Made by a program: the position numbers and the translations under genes. A stretch of 64,000 nt of DNA from an uncultured Bacteroidota bacterium (GTDB taxonomy: Bacteria > Bacteroidota > Bacteroidia > Bacteroidales > F082), in contig CAJBPB010000291.1 of NCBI GenBank assembly GCA_903957365.1, forward strand, positions 20,373-84,372. Direction: 5' to 3'. Of this stretch, positions 45,101 to 53,500 are shown one piece after another (the stretch's first letter is position 1; each line of letters begins with the position of its first letter). Below the pieces are notes generated by a model. It was not told the origin of the DNA. It ran no database searches and saw nothing but the letters and a program-made list of their open reading frames with translations.

Positions 45101-45289
45101 GAATTTACCATCCAGATCAGCCGATGTGCCAATCGTAGTTCCTTCAACAATAATGTTTGCGCCAGGCAATGTTTCACCAGTTCCTTTGTCTCTGATTACA
45201 CCTTTGATCTCGCACGTTCTCTCTTGTGCCACTAGCGGATACGATGATCCGATCACTGAGAGCAGCAATAACAATAGAAATTTTTTCAT
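42173..45289 (-). CDS. susC: SusC/RagA-family TonB-dependent outer membrane transporter
   Basis: TonB-dependent transporter of 1038 residues. The start is set at the ATG complementary to 45287-45289, giving signal peptide MKKFLLLLLLSVIGSSYPLVAQ; a longer frame adds 32 residues with no signal. A carboxypeptidase-regulatory-like domain (about 28-105) precedes a TonB-box region (LEELVVVGYGVQQ) and the plug (VRVRGTTSINNSEPLYVVDG, SIEVLKDAASAAIYGARAA), then the 22-strand barrel to the terminal aromatic-rich strand. It imports oligosaccharides captured by SusD, energised by TonB-ExbBD encoded elsewhere. First gene of the locus, preceded by ~525 bp without genes. Confidence 0.96.
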   Translation of the reverse strand: MKKFLLLLLLSVIGSSYPLVAQERTCEIKGVIRDKGTGETLPGANIIVEGTTIGTSADLDGKFSLKVASGNLKVTAQFVGYEDQTVDVAIADKQTLTLNFSLKSSATELEELVVVGYGVQQKSVVTGAISQVRAKDLENMQITRVEHALQGRTSGVTIASSSGQPGASSTVRVRGTTSINNSEPLYVVDGVPVDVGGIDYLNAADIESIEVLKDAASAAIYGARAASGVILVTTKKGKSGSMRVSYNAYLGTQAPAHKIDMLNATEYAILRNEAVPGTNPVLPYEDPASLGEGTDWQSTIFNNNAAIQNHEISVSGGNDLSTFYSSFGYYDQEGVVATSISNYKRYNLRLNATHKVNEYLRIGTNLGYSHIKSQGSLNTNSEYGGPLSSAVNLDPITPSVVTDPAVISESPYNIPNVVLDENGNPYGISEIVTQEMSNPLAYIQTRQGNYGWSDNFVGNAYAEVEPIKGLKLKSDFGGKIAFWGDENFTPTYYLNAANSNAENKFSRSSSKGLMYNWENTASYTKSYGLHNMTALVGTSAFVENSTGINATYSNLPVNNFYDASMNYKIPDSAKIGGGYENADHKVSSIFGRITYNYSEKYMFTGIIRRDGSSRFGGNNKYGYFPSASVGWVLSRESFWPVNDVVSFVKIRGSYGVTGNDNIGDFQYLSTVGGGRDYTFGYDGLIIGYSPNAPSNPDLKWEETSQANIGFEATMFEDFRVVFDLYSKNTTGMLQPIILPGYVGANGSPTGNVASMTNKGVELELGYHKQLGDVIFDIKGNVSYLKNEITDLGTVEFRTGASFQSSAYELSRMTVGHPIGAFYGFEILDIFQSIAEVQHHKDAEGNMIQPNAKPGDFRYADLDGDGKITADDRTFIGDPTPTWTYGFTASGSYKNFDLLVFGQGVAGNEIYNGLHRLDIQAANWSTEAMDRWTETNHSETFPRIVNGDPNKNFSNPSSFQLTSGAYFRIKTLQIGYTLPKSLINKIGLQNLRFYVSSNNLATFTKYKGYDPEIGGGSFGIDRGVYPQARSFMAGINVTI

Positions 45290-45814
45290 CTTTTTCTGCG
45301 TTAATTGATACTTGGTTAAGAATTTTTTTGATTCATGAAACAATATTAAGAAACTATTCAATTGGGAAACGAAAAAATTCTTCATTTATCCTACTTCAAA
45401 CCATGTTTTCTGGTACATCAAAAATACAACAAAGCAAATTTTGTGTTCTGATATTCAATTAATTAAATTGTATTTATTATTCAAATTGATTCAAAGCTTT
45501 TCATCTGTCTGAAACTGCCAATGATGTAGGGGATCGCCATGCGGATTGAATGGAAATATATTCAAAAATCTTACGGTTTTTTTTGTAGAAAACAAATCTT
45601 AGCTATTCACCCATTAATGCCTTTAATGCCACTGATTAGCTTCGCTGAGAGCAGTTCACAGATTTTTAATTTTGTATTTAATTAATTATGGGCTGATTAG
45701 TTACAACAGATCGTTTTCATTCATTTATTCACGTTTTCGAAATTCGTTAATCTTTAATAAATTGAATGATAATTACTTAGAGTTATTAACTTTATCTCAA
45801 AATACTGAAATACT
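45290..45814. other. Gene-free AT-rich region upstream of susC
   Basis: About 525 bp between the susC start and the stop of the triple-Y regulator. I see no RNA gene or convincing reading frame. It must contain the susC promoter and probably the regulator's target. On the minus strand TATTTTTG (complement of 45419-45426) fits the -7 consensus, ~130 bp before susC, but without a matching -33. Confidence 0.5.
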
Positions 45815-48757
45815 TCAGACACTCAATAAATAGTCGATCAGATTGGCTTCGTGTTCGATGTTTAGTTTCTTACGAAGTCTGTAACGGCCAATCTCGACGC
45901 CACGAATCGAAATATTCATCAGTGGTGCAATCTGTTTTGATGAGAGGTTCATCTTTAAATAGGCGCACAACCGTAAGTCTTTTGGCGTAAGATCATTGTG
46001 TTTTTTCTTGAGTCTTTTTACGAAATCCTGGTGCACATCATCAAAATAGGAATCGAAAACATCCTGAAACTTCTCATTTTTCAGGTCTTTGTTGATGCGT
46101 TTGATTACCTGCTCAATTTCATTTTTCTTCGATTCCTCTGTCATTTGTCTGTTAACATCAACCAGCTGATGTTTGATTAGATTAAGAATCTTGTTTTTAT
46201 GGATCAGATGCTGGGTAGTGTTTGCCAGTTCCTTGTTTTTATGGACAACCTGACCTTGCAAAGTTTCGTTGCGCAGATTGATGATTACCCGTTCGGCCAA
46301 CAGTGATTGTTCGCGAAAAGCAGCTTTTTGTTCCAGCAATTCTTTTTCGTGTCTCTGGTTTTCCTTTTCCTGTGCCTTCTTAAATCTTCGTTTTACGAAA
46401 ACGAAATTGAAAAAAACAAACAGATTAAAAAGAATGAAGTAAATGACATAGGCAATTTTTGATCGAAAGAGTGGTGGTTCAACGATAAAAGAAAATGTGG
46501 ATATATCGCTTTCTTTCATATTAACATTCAGTGATTTAACTTCAAATGTATATTTGCCTTGCGGAAGATTGGTGTACTCTTTGTAGGTGTTGTTTTCCCA
46601 GCTTGACCATGACTGATCGAATCCACTGAGTTTGTATGAAAATCGGGTGACATTGTTAGATTCGAAGGTGGGGCTCGCGAAAAGAAATGAGACCGAATTG
46701 AAACGATATGGTATGGTTTCGCTTACTGATTTTTCGGATTTAGCCTTGTTTTTCAGATTACTGACTGCAAAAGATGAATCTTCGCCTGTGAAAGTAATTT
46801 CCTGAAGAAAAACCGATTCGGTGTGCTGATAATCTTTCTTGATAAATGGATCATAATGAATCAGTCCGTTCTGGCTGCCAATGAAAACATTGCGGTTATC
46901 ATAAACAAATATATTCTTGAAAGCCGGAATCAGCATATGGTTAATTTTTACAAAGGGTGCGGTAATATTGGCATAATTACCATCTTCCTGTAAGCGGTTT
47001 ACTCCCATAAACGCGGTTGTGAAGTACCATATATTTCCCTGTCCATCTTGCTGAATGGTTTCATACACCTCTTTTTCCGGGAAAATTCTGTTCCACTTTT
47101 CCGAATTTCTGAATGTTTTTGAATCATTGTCAAAAGAGAAAAATCCTTCTGATGTCGAAAAAATAAGTTCTCCATCTAAAATATGAATGGCATAAGGTAA
47201 TCTGGCAGGCAGTCCGTTGTTGCCTGTATAATAATGAACTTCAACGGCTTCGGTGAGTTCGTCGTTCAGTCGTAAACTGTACAAACCGCGGTAACCATGC
47301 GAAATCCAGTAAGTTCCGTGGCGATCCTGCAACACACTTTTACTCGAAACATTAAATCCATCGATTTTTCTTTCAAATTTCCAAACACCATTTTTTCTGT
47401 TGATAACACCCAATCCATTGTACATGCCAGCAATGAAGGTGCCAGGAATTGTCTTACATCCGATGACAGTCCAGAAACCTCTTTCGTCCGATAATTTACT
47501 GGCGGTGTTGTTGTTAATCAGGAAGCAACCGAAATTATGTCCGCAAAAAACCTGACCATCAATAACATCTAAGAACCATACCTGCCCTTCGGTTCCGGGA
47601 ATGATCTGAAAACCAATATTTTCTTCGGCTCCGTTCAGATTATTTCGGTTGGCAACATACAATCCCTGGTTTGTGCCAACATACCAGTAATCGTTGTAAA
47701 CCAAGGTAGTGTAAGTGCTCTCGAGATTGAAATTAAAGTTGAATATGGAAATAGGGGAGCTGATTTCGATATAATCGATGCCATTGTCGAGGCCAAGCCA
47801 GAGATTATTCTGACTGTCTTCGAACAGACTCAAAACGGTGTTGTTGAGTAAACCCCGGAAACGGTTCAGGTGCTGAATTACTTTTCCGTTTTCATCAGTG
47901 ATATACAATCCATTCTGAACTGAACCAAAGCCAAAATAACCGTTTTTGAGCCTTATGGCAGAAAACAATACATTTTCTTTAAGAATAGCATTGATATCGG
48001 AATCCCAGGGAATTAATTTGTTTTCACCAAGAAGAAACAAGCCGGAGTTGATTGTCCCAACTAAAATACTTTGGTTATCGAAAGGAAGAATACCACGAAT
48101 TTCATTGGTACTAAAAACCGGATCGTCACTCACGTTTTTGAGCTTTTGGCCGTCGAACTCCATCAATCCTTTCAATCGGTCAACGATATATATTTTATTA
48201 CCAATCTGATACGAATGACTAAAACTGGAAGGTGGAGGAACAACCGTAAACTGACCATCTTTGTAAACGAGTAAATACCTGAATGTTTGGAATATAATCG
48301 CGTTATCAAGACGATGAATCTTCCAGATTTCATCGAAAAAGCGATACTGGTGAGGAATCAGTGAAACCAGCGAATGGTAACGCATGGCTCCTGTTTCGTC
48401 AGGTGCAAAATAGCCGCAGTCTTCGAAAGCACCCACATAAATTGTATCTCCGGAAGCATAGATAGACCGGATGATTGATCCGTTTGGAACGGGATAGGTT
48501 CTCCAGTGGTTACCATCAAATTCGAGAAGACCGTCGTTGTTGCCAAAATAGATAAACCCACGATCATTTTGAGCGATTGACCAGTTTTGCGTGCTCGCGT
48601 TGTAAGTCGATTTTGGGAAATTGGTAATGAAAGGAAGTCCTGATTTCTTTACCGAAGAGGCAAAAACAGTCAGCTGGCAAGGTAAAAAAAAGCATACTGT
48701 TAACAGCAGAACCAATTGATTACGTAAGTGGGTAGCAACTTTCATAAAAAAATTCAA
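45815..48757 (-). CDS. Reg_prop/triple-Y sensor with LuxR-type DNA-binding domain
   Basis: Membrane-spanning one-component regulator of 980 residues. A signal-like segment is followed by a large periplasmic region of two-component-regulator propeller repeats (for example QNDRGFIYFGNNDGLLEFDG, DSQNNLWLGLDNGIDYIE). Then come a Y_Y_Y domain (about 690-755), one transmembrane helix (about 768-788) and a long coiled coil (about 790-880). A C-terminal LuxR-like helix-turn-helix ends the protein (LTPKDLRLCAYLKMNLSSKQI, SIRGVEIGRYRLRKKL). No kinase domain is present, so it would signal straight from periplasmic ligand to DNA. Its position beside susC makes it the probable activator of the beta-glucan locus, analogous to hybrid two-component regulators. 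Confidence 0.92.
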   Translation of the reverse strand: MNFFMKVATHLRNQLVLLLTVCFFLPCQLTVFASSVKKSGLPFITNFPKSTYNASTQNWSIAQNDRGFIYFGNNDGLLEFDGNHWRTYPVPNGSIIRSIYASGDTIYVGAFEDCGYFAPDETGAMRYHSLVSLIPHQYRFFDEIWKIHRLDNAIIFQTFRYLLVYKDGQFTVVPPPSSFSHSYQIGNKIYIVDRLKGLMEFDGQKLKNVSDDPVFSTNEIRGILPFDNQSILVGTINSGLFLLGENKLIPWDSDINAILKENVLFSAIRLKNGYFGFGSVQNGLYITDENGKVIQHLNRFRGLLNNTVLSLFEDSQNNLWLGLDNGIDYIEISSPISIFNFNFNLESTYTTLVYNDYWYVGTNQGLYVANRNNLNGAEENIGFQIIPGTEGQVWFLDVIDGQVFCGHNFGCFLINNNTASKLSDERGFWTVIGCKTIPGTFIAGMYNGLGVINRKNGVWKFERKIDGFNVSSKSVLQDRHGTYWISHGYRGLYSLRLNDELTEAVEVHYYTGNNGLPARLPYAIHILDGELIFSTSEGFFSFDNDSKTFRNSEKWNRIFPEKEVYETIQQDGQGNIWYFTTAFMGVNRLQEDGNYANITAPFVKINHMLIPAFKNIFVYDNRNVFIGSQNGLIHYDPFIKKDYQHTESVFLQEITFTGEDSSFAVSNLKNKAKSEKSVSETIPYRFNSVSFLFASPTFESNNVTRFSYKLSGFDQSWSSWENNTYKEYTNLPQGKYTFEVKSLNVNMKESDISTFSFIVEPPLFRSKIAYVIYFILFNLFVFFNFVFVKRRFKKAQEKENQRHEKELLEQKAAFREQSLLAERVIINLRNETLQGQVVHKNKELANTTQHLIHKNKILNLIKHQLVDVNRQMTEESKKNEIEQVIKRINKDLKNEKFQDVFDSYFDDVHQDFVKRLKKKHNDLTPKDLRLCAYLKMNLSSKQIAPLMNISIRGVEIGRYRLRKKLNIEHEANLIDYLLSV

Positions 48758-49000
48758 TGCGATTTTGCACTTTTACCAAAGGTCTAAATTAAACAAATCT
48801 ATATAGTCTCAAAATAGGATGCCAGATTATGGTGGTTTGATAAGGGTTAAAAAGACAAATATTGAAAGTCAGAAAGAATAATATTGGTAATTATACAAAT
48901 CCATAATAATTCTGAGAGTTCAATATACCATTCGTTTTCTTCAATTTTTTTGTTACATCAGAATGATTGTCAAAGACTCAAATGAAAAAATGACAATGAT

Positions 49001-52000
49001 TCAAATGGCATTGATTGCAGCAAAAAGCTTTTCCTTATTCACGGGTTTGGTCAGATAACTGATGCAGCCCGCATCAAGTGCTTTTTTAATTTCATCTTGC
49101 GCGGTATGCGCGCTCACAGCAATGACAGGTATTTCAGGATGTTTTTCAATAATAATTCGTGTAGCGTCAACACCATTGATCACCGGCAGTTTCAAATCCA
49201 TCAGCACCAGATTAAATGGGTATTGATCAACAAGTTGTATAGCTTCGGCCCCACTGATGGCATGCAGCACATTTTTAACGCGTGGCCGGATCAGAGAAGC
49301 GAGATAATTGTAATTGTCAATTTCATCTTCCACAATCAGGACATTGAAAGAGGAGATATTCTGAGCTCCGGTTTTTTTATTTCTTTCGATGGAATGGATG
49401 TTTCGGGTGATTGGATGAATCGGTACGTTGAAGTAAAAACGTGATCCAACATCTTTTTTCGACTCTATCCCGATGGTACCGTCAAGCAATTCGATCAGAC
49501 TTTTGGCAATGCTCAGGCCTAATCCGTTACCGCGTATCGCTTTCAACTGAACGTCATTGGTGCGGTAAAAACGATCAAAAATCCGCAATTGTTCCTGCTC
49601 TTCAATTCCCATTCCGGTATCTTTTACCGAAAACTGAAGTGTATCGCCTTCCATCCGGCAATCTATTGTTATAGTGCCCTGGGGCGTATATTTGATCGCG
49701 TTTTCAATAAATCCAGCCATCACCTGTCTGATTTTACCTCTGTCCTGAAGCACGTTTTTTGGCAGATCAGCCGAAAGAGCAGGGCGCTGAAGTACTAGAT
49801 TCTTTTTGGCCACTTCCTGAACGAATGTGTTATACAGATCGTCAAAAAGATCCTGCAGTGAAAACACCTCATTGTCAACCGGAATTTTCTCCGATTCGAG
49901 ACGGGCTACGGCCAGCACATCATCGATGATATGCAGCAACTGAACGGAGTTGTTGTTGATTATTTCAACAAAACCCTCTTTTTGTTCATCTGAATAGGTA
50001 CCGCTCAGTAAATCGGAGAAGCCCACAATGGCATTCAACGGGGTTCTTATTTCATGCGAAAGATTGTTGAGAAAAGAGGTTTTGAGCCGGTCGCTTTCTT
50101 CTGCTTTGTTTTTGGCAGTAAGCAAATCCTGCTCCATCTTTTTGCGCTGGGTAATATCAATGATCAAACCTATCAGACCGCCGATTTTATTGTTTGCATC
50201 GGGGAAAGGCGATTTTGTGATTATCACATCTCTTTCTTCGCCATTCGGCAAAACGACAGTCCGATCGAGGGTCTGGCGAAACTCAATCCCTTCAAATATC
50301 AGTTTATCCGAAGCCTGATTTACAGCAGCTGTTTCGGTAATATCAATTTCGGGTATATACTTTCCAATAAAATCTTCATTCTCAACCTGATAAAACTCGC
50401 GGAATGCTTTATTGATACCCAGATACTTACCCGTATTATCCATGTAAAACAGAGGATTGGGTAACGAATCGAGCAGCGTTTCGATGAAGCGTGATTTGTT
50501 TTTCAACTCTTCTTCGGCATGTCTTCTTTCGCTGATATCGCGGATGATTGCCAGCACTTCGTTTGTTCCGCTCCTGACGATACGGGCATCGAACCATTGC
50601 ACTTTATTGTTTATTTCCAGATCATACTCAAACTGAATGAGTTCACCTGTTTGTATCGTCTTTGAAATGGCATTCAGGGTCATTTCTGCTACTTTTTGAG
50701 GCAACAGATCAAGAACAGTTTTGCCGTGCGATTCTTCAAAAGGAATAATGAGTTTTGAATCGTCATCCACAACGGCATCGATGAAATACCCATCCTTGTC
50801 AAGGCGGAAAAATAAATCGGGGATGGCAGAAATAATCGCTCTGTTACGTGCTTCATTTTCCTTGATAATTTTATTGGCATGAACCTGCTCAGTGATATCC
50901 TTCGAAATAGAAAGTATTCCTTTTTCACCGTTTGAAAGTGTTACCAGACTCTCGATCAGGTCAAACACTTTGGGTTCGCCACTTTTTGTGACACTTGTTA
51001 CGGTAGAAAGCAGGATTTTGTTTTGGATTATTTTTTGGATATTCCCTTTAACAGCCGGTTTGAATTCGTCTAAAACAATGATATTCAGATTCTTTCCGAT
51101 AAGTTCATCGCTGCTGTAACCATACTGGCTGCAAGCGGTTTCATTCACGTTGATGATTGTCTCATTCTGATCAATCAGCATAATTCCGACGGGAGCCGAA
51201 TTGAACAAGGTACGGTAGCGTTCTTCACTTTCGGCCAGTTCAAGTTGTGCCAGTTTACGATCGGTAATATCCAGTCCGAAAGCAATCAGCGCCTCTTTTT
51301 CGTTGTAATTGGTTTTGTAAATATTGATTTCTTTAGGAAAGATATCCCCGTTTTTTCTTCTTCCCCAAAACTCAAAATGCTGCGGCTTTCCCTCGAAAGC
51401 GGCTGTGAAATAACTATCAACAAGTTTCAGATTGTTTTTGCCCGGAGCGCTCAGAAAGTCCGGTCTTTTGCCGATAATTTCTTCTCTGGAATACCCGTAA
51501 GATAAGGTTGCGCCAATGTTGACGTCGATAAACCTACCTTCGCGATCCAAAATATAAATGGCTCCGGCCATGCTGTTAAACAAGCCTTTGTAGTTTTCAG
51601 CACTCTGCATCAAGGCGCGCTTGTTCATCCGTTCCTTGCGCTGATCGTTGAAAACGATGACAGTACCAATCACATTTCCCTCGCTGTTCAAACGGATACT
51701 GCATCTGAACGTTATTGGAATTTCAATTCCGTTTTTTGATTTCAGCAGAATGTGATCCTCCGACTGAAAAGGTTTGTTGTTTCTGATTACTTGTTTTACC
51801 GTATCTTGAATTGGCTCGTTATTTAACTCATCAACCAAAAGGAAAACAGTATCAATATCCAAATTGATGGCTTCCTTTTCAGTCCAACCCGTCAGTTCCT
51901 CAGCAACGGGATTCATCTGAAGTATTCCAGCCTGATTATCAGTTGTGAGGATGGCTTCATTCACACTGTACAAAGTGGTTCGGTAAAGCTCTTCGTTGTC

Positions 52001-52600
52001 CAGAATCTCATCAATTAATGCTTTGTTTTGCGATTGGTCGAGCAGAATTTTCCCGATAATCAAACTTGCGAATGGATAAACGATGATGACAGAAAAACCG
52101 ACTATTTCAAAAACTTCAGCAATAAAGGTGTTTGGTAAAAAAAACATGTCGAGCAACATGAAAATATGCACAATCAGTCCAAAAAGATACAGATTACCTG
52201 GATTCAGTTTTCTGCTTTTTTTCATTTTCAGCCAGTAACGAAAAGCGAGGCCGATACCTGTAGAGGTTAAAATCACAGCGGTTCCCATGGCCGAACCTGA
52301 TCCTCCGATATAACCGATGCGATAAATAATTGCGATTGATGCGCTGATAACCCCGGTAACCGGACCAAAAAACAGCGCGGCCAGACTCAGAATGATAGAT
52401 CGCCCATCAAAAATCAGTCCTTCCTCCAGAACAAACGGATAAATCATCCCGATCAGGCAGGCCAGCCCGAATAAAAATCCCTGCATTATTTTTCCGGGTA
52501 AACCGGATCGGGAAAATCTCAGATCAATAAAACCTGACAATACACTGATTGCAAGCAGAATTGTTAAATTGAAGAACAAATCTCTGAGGATCATCTGCAA
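49001..52600 (-). CDS. Hybrid sensor histidine kinase with 5TM-LYT and five PAS domains
   Basis: Membrane hybrid kinase of 1199 residues. The N-terminal 5TM receptor domain of LytS-YhcK type (about 1-190) carries the typical FDGRSIILSLAALFFGPVTG. Five PAS domains follow (about 200-320, 330-450, 455-575, 580-695, 700-820). HisKA has NLSHEIRTPLNAIVGF, HATPase has FIENAIKYTP, DTGMGI and GNGLGLSIAK. The C-terminal receiver (about 1080-1199) has LIVEDEID, LVLMDLKLPVING, AVSAHT and LTKPVN. No output domain is present, so phosphate would pass to a phosphotransfer protein or another regulator. It stands alone, 243 bp from the triple-Y regulator, and any functional tie to the glucan locus is uncertain. 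Confidence 0.94.
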   Translation of the reverse strand: MQMILRDLFFNLTILLAISVLSGFIDLRFSRSGLPGKIMQGFLFGLACLIGMIYPFVLEEGLIFDGRSIILSLAALFFGPVTGVISASIAIIYRIGYIGGSGSAMGTAVILTSTGIGLAFRYWLKMKKSRKLNPGNLYLFGLIVHIFMLLDMFFLPNTFIAEVFEIVGFSVIIVYPFASLIIGKILLDQSQNKALIDEILDNEELYRTTLYSVNEAILTTDNQAGILQMNPVAEELTGWTEKEAINLDIDTVFLLVDELNNEPIQDTVKQVIRNNKPFQSEDHILLKSKNGIEIPITFRCSIRLNSEGNVIGTVIVFNDQRKERMNKRALMQSAENYKGLFNSMAGAIYILDREGRFIDVNIGATLSYGYSREEIIGKRPDFLSAPGKNNLKLVDSYFTAAFEGKPQHFEFWGRRKNGDIFPKEINIYKTNYNEKEALIAFGLDITDRKLAQLELAESEERYRTLFNSAPVGIMLIDQNETIINVNETACSQYGYSSDELIGKNLNIIVLDEFKPAVKGNIQKIIQNKILLSTVTSVTKSGEPKVFDLIESLVTLSNGEKGILSISKDITEQVHANKIIKENEARNRAIISAIPDLFFRLDKDGYFIDAVVDDDSKLIIPFEESHGKTVLDLLPQKVAEMTLNAISKTIQTGELIQFEYDLEINNKVQWFDARIVRSGTNEVLAIIRDISERRHAEEELKNKSRFIETLLDSLPNPLFYMDNTGKYLGINKAFREFYQVENEDFIGKYIPEIDITETAAVNQASDKLIFEGIEFRQTLDRTVVLPNGEERDVIITKSPFPDANNKIGGLIGLIIDITQRKKMEQDLLTAKNKAEESDRLKTSFLNNLSHEIRTPLNAIVGFSDLLSGTYSDEQKEGFVEIINNNSVQLLHIIDDVLAVARLESEKIPVDNEVFSLQDLFDDLYNTFVQEVAKKNLVLQRPALSADLPKNVLQDRGKIRQVMAGFIENAIKYTPQGTITIDCRMEGDTLQFSVKDTGMGIEEQEQLRIFDRFYRTNDVQLKAIRGNGLGLSIAKSLIELLDGTIGIESKKDVGSRFYFNVPIHPITRNIHSIERNKKTGAQNISSFNVLIVEDEIDNYNYLASLIRPRVKNVLHAISGAEAIQLVDQYPFNLVLMDLKLPVINGVDATRIIIEKHPEIPVIAVSAHTAQDEIKKALDAGCISYLTKPVNKEKLFAAINAI

Positions 52601-52755
52601 AATAGTTTAGCCGTAAAGATAAAAGATTTTGAAATTCATGGTATTATCGAAAAGTGATAATTAAATTTTTGTTAGGGAACGATAATTATTAATCTGTTAA
52701 AAGTGTTTGAAAAGACTGTTTATGGCCTTTATGCTTAGTTTTTCGCTTCTTTTTC

Positions 52756-52763
52756 TACCTTTG
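52756..52763 (+). promoter_or_regulatory. -7 box of the RNase H gene
   Basis: TACCTTTG matches TAnnTTTG and ends only 4 bp before the ATG, with a TTTA at 52728-52731 as weak -33. The mRNA would be leaderless or nearly so. Confidence 0.5.
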
Positions 52764-52767
52764 CCGC

Positions 52768-53391
52768 ATGTCGAAAAAGCAAAAATACTATGTGGTTTGG
52801 GTGGGTCTAAAACCCGGTATTTACACGAACTGGAACGAATGCCGCAAGCAGATTGAAGGTTTTCCTGATGCAAAATTCAAATCCTTTGAAGACCGCGAAC
52901 TGGCTGAACTTGCCTATGGCGATGAGTATAAAAATTATTATAATTCAGGCCCGAAAGTCCAGAAAGTGAAGCAGCAAGCACCCGAAAACACACTAAAAGC
53001 AATTGCCGTTGATGCTGCGTGTTCGGGTAATCCCGGAAAAATGGAATACCGTGGTGTGTATATCGAAACGAAGGAAGAGATATTCAAAAGCAAGGTGTAT
53101 GAAAGTGGCACGAACAATATCGGGGAGTTTTTAGCCATCGTACATGCACTCGCTTGGCAGGCGCAGCGAAACATGAATTTTCCGGTTTACAGCGATTCAA
53201 AAATCGCTATTTCATGGGTAAAAGCTGGAAAATCGCGCACAAAACATACGGTAAACGCTAAAAACAAAGAACTCTTCGAATTGCTCGAACGTGCCGAAAA
53301 CTGGTTGAAAAACAACAGGATAACAGTGCCAGTTCTCAAATGGGACACCCGAAACTGGGGCGAGATTGTGGCTGATTACCAGAGGAAGTAA
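52768..53391 (+). CDS. rnhA: Ribonuclease H1 with N-terminal viroplasmin domain
   Basis: Cleaves the RNA strand of RNA-DNA hybrids. At 207 residues it joins a hybrid-binding RNH1/viroplasmin domain (about 5-50: YYVVWVGLKPGIYTNWNEC, FKSFEDRELAE) to an RNase H fold (about 72-207). Catalytic carboxylates are suggested by AVDAACSGNPG (Asp), NNIGEFLAIVHAL (Glu), YSDSKIAISWV (Asp) and the Asp near the C-terminus. This two-domain form is common in Bacteroidota. The gene stands alone with a near-leaderless promoter and is followed by inverted 10-bp repeats. Confidence 0.95.
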   Translation: MSKKQKYYVVWVGLKPGIYTNWNECRKQIEGFPDAKFKSFEDRELAELAYGDEYKNYYNSGPKVQKVKQQAPENTLKAIAVDAACSGNPGKMEYRGVYIETKEEIFKSKVYESGTNNIGEFLAIVHALAWQAQRNMNFPVYSDSKIAISWVKAGKSRTKHTVNAKNKELFELLERAENWLKNNRITVPVLKWDTRNWGEIVADYQRK

Positions 53392-53395
53392 AAAA

Positions 53396-53500
53396 AAGTG
53401 AACTAAAGTGAGCTAGAGTGAGCTACAGTGACTAAAGTTGATCGGAATTTTAATGATTTAACTCCGCACTTTAGCTCACTCCGCACTTTAGTTCACTTAT
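53396..53500. repeat. Inverted array of 10-bp repeats between convergent genes
   Basis: The left arm has AAGTGAACTAAAGTG and further AGTGAGCTA-type units (53396-53440); the right arm has CACTTTAGTTCACTT and a variant (53461-53500). The arms are complementary and could form a long hairpin acting as a two-way terminator between the RNase H and lamin-tail genes. Same unit as 23766-23811. Confidence 0.7.

Noticed and set aside
45290..45814. RNA gene or small protein in the gap upstream of susC
   Set aside because: I found no tRNA-like fold, riboswitch consensus or credible small frame; only AT-rich regulatory-type sequence.
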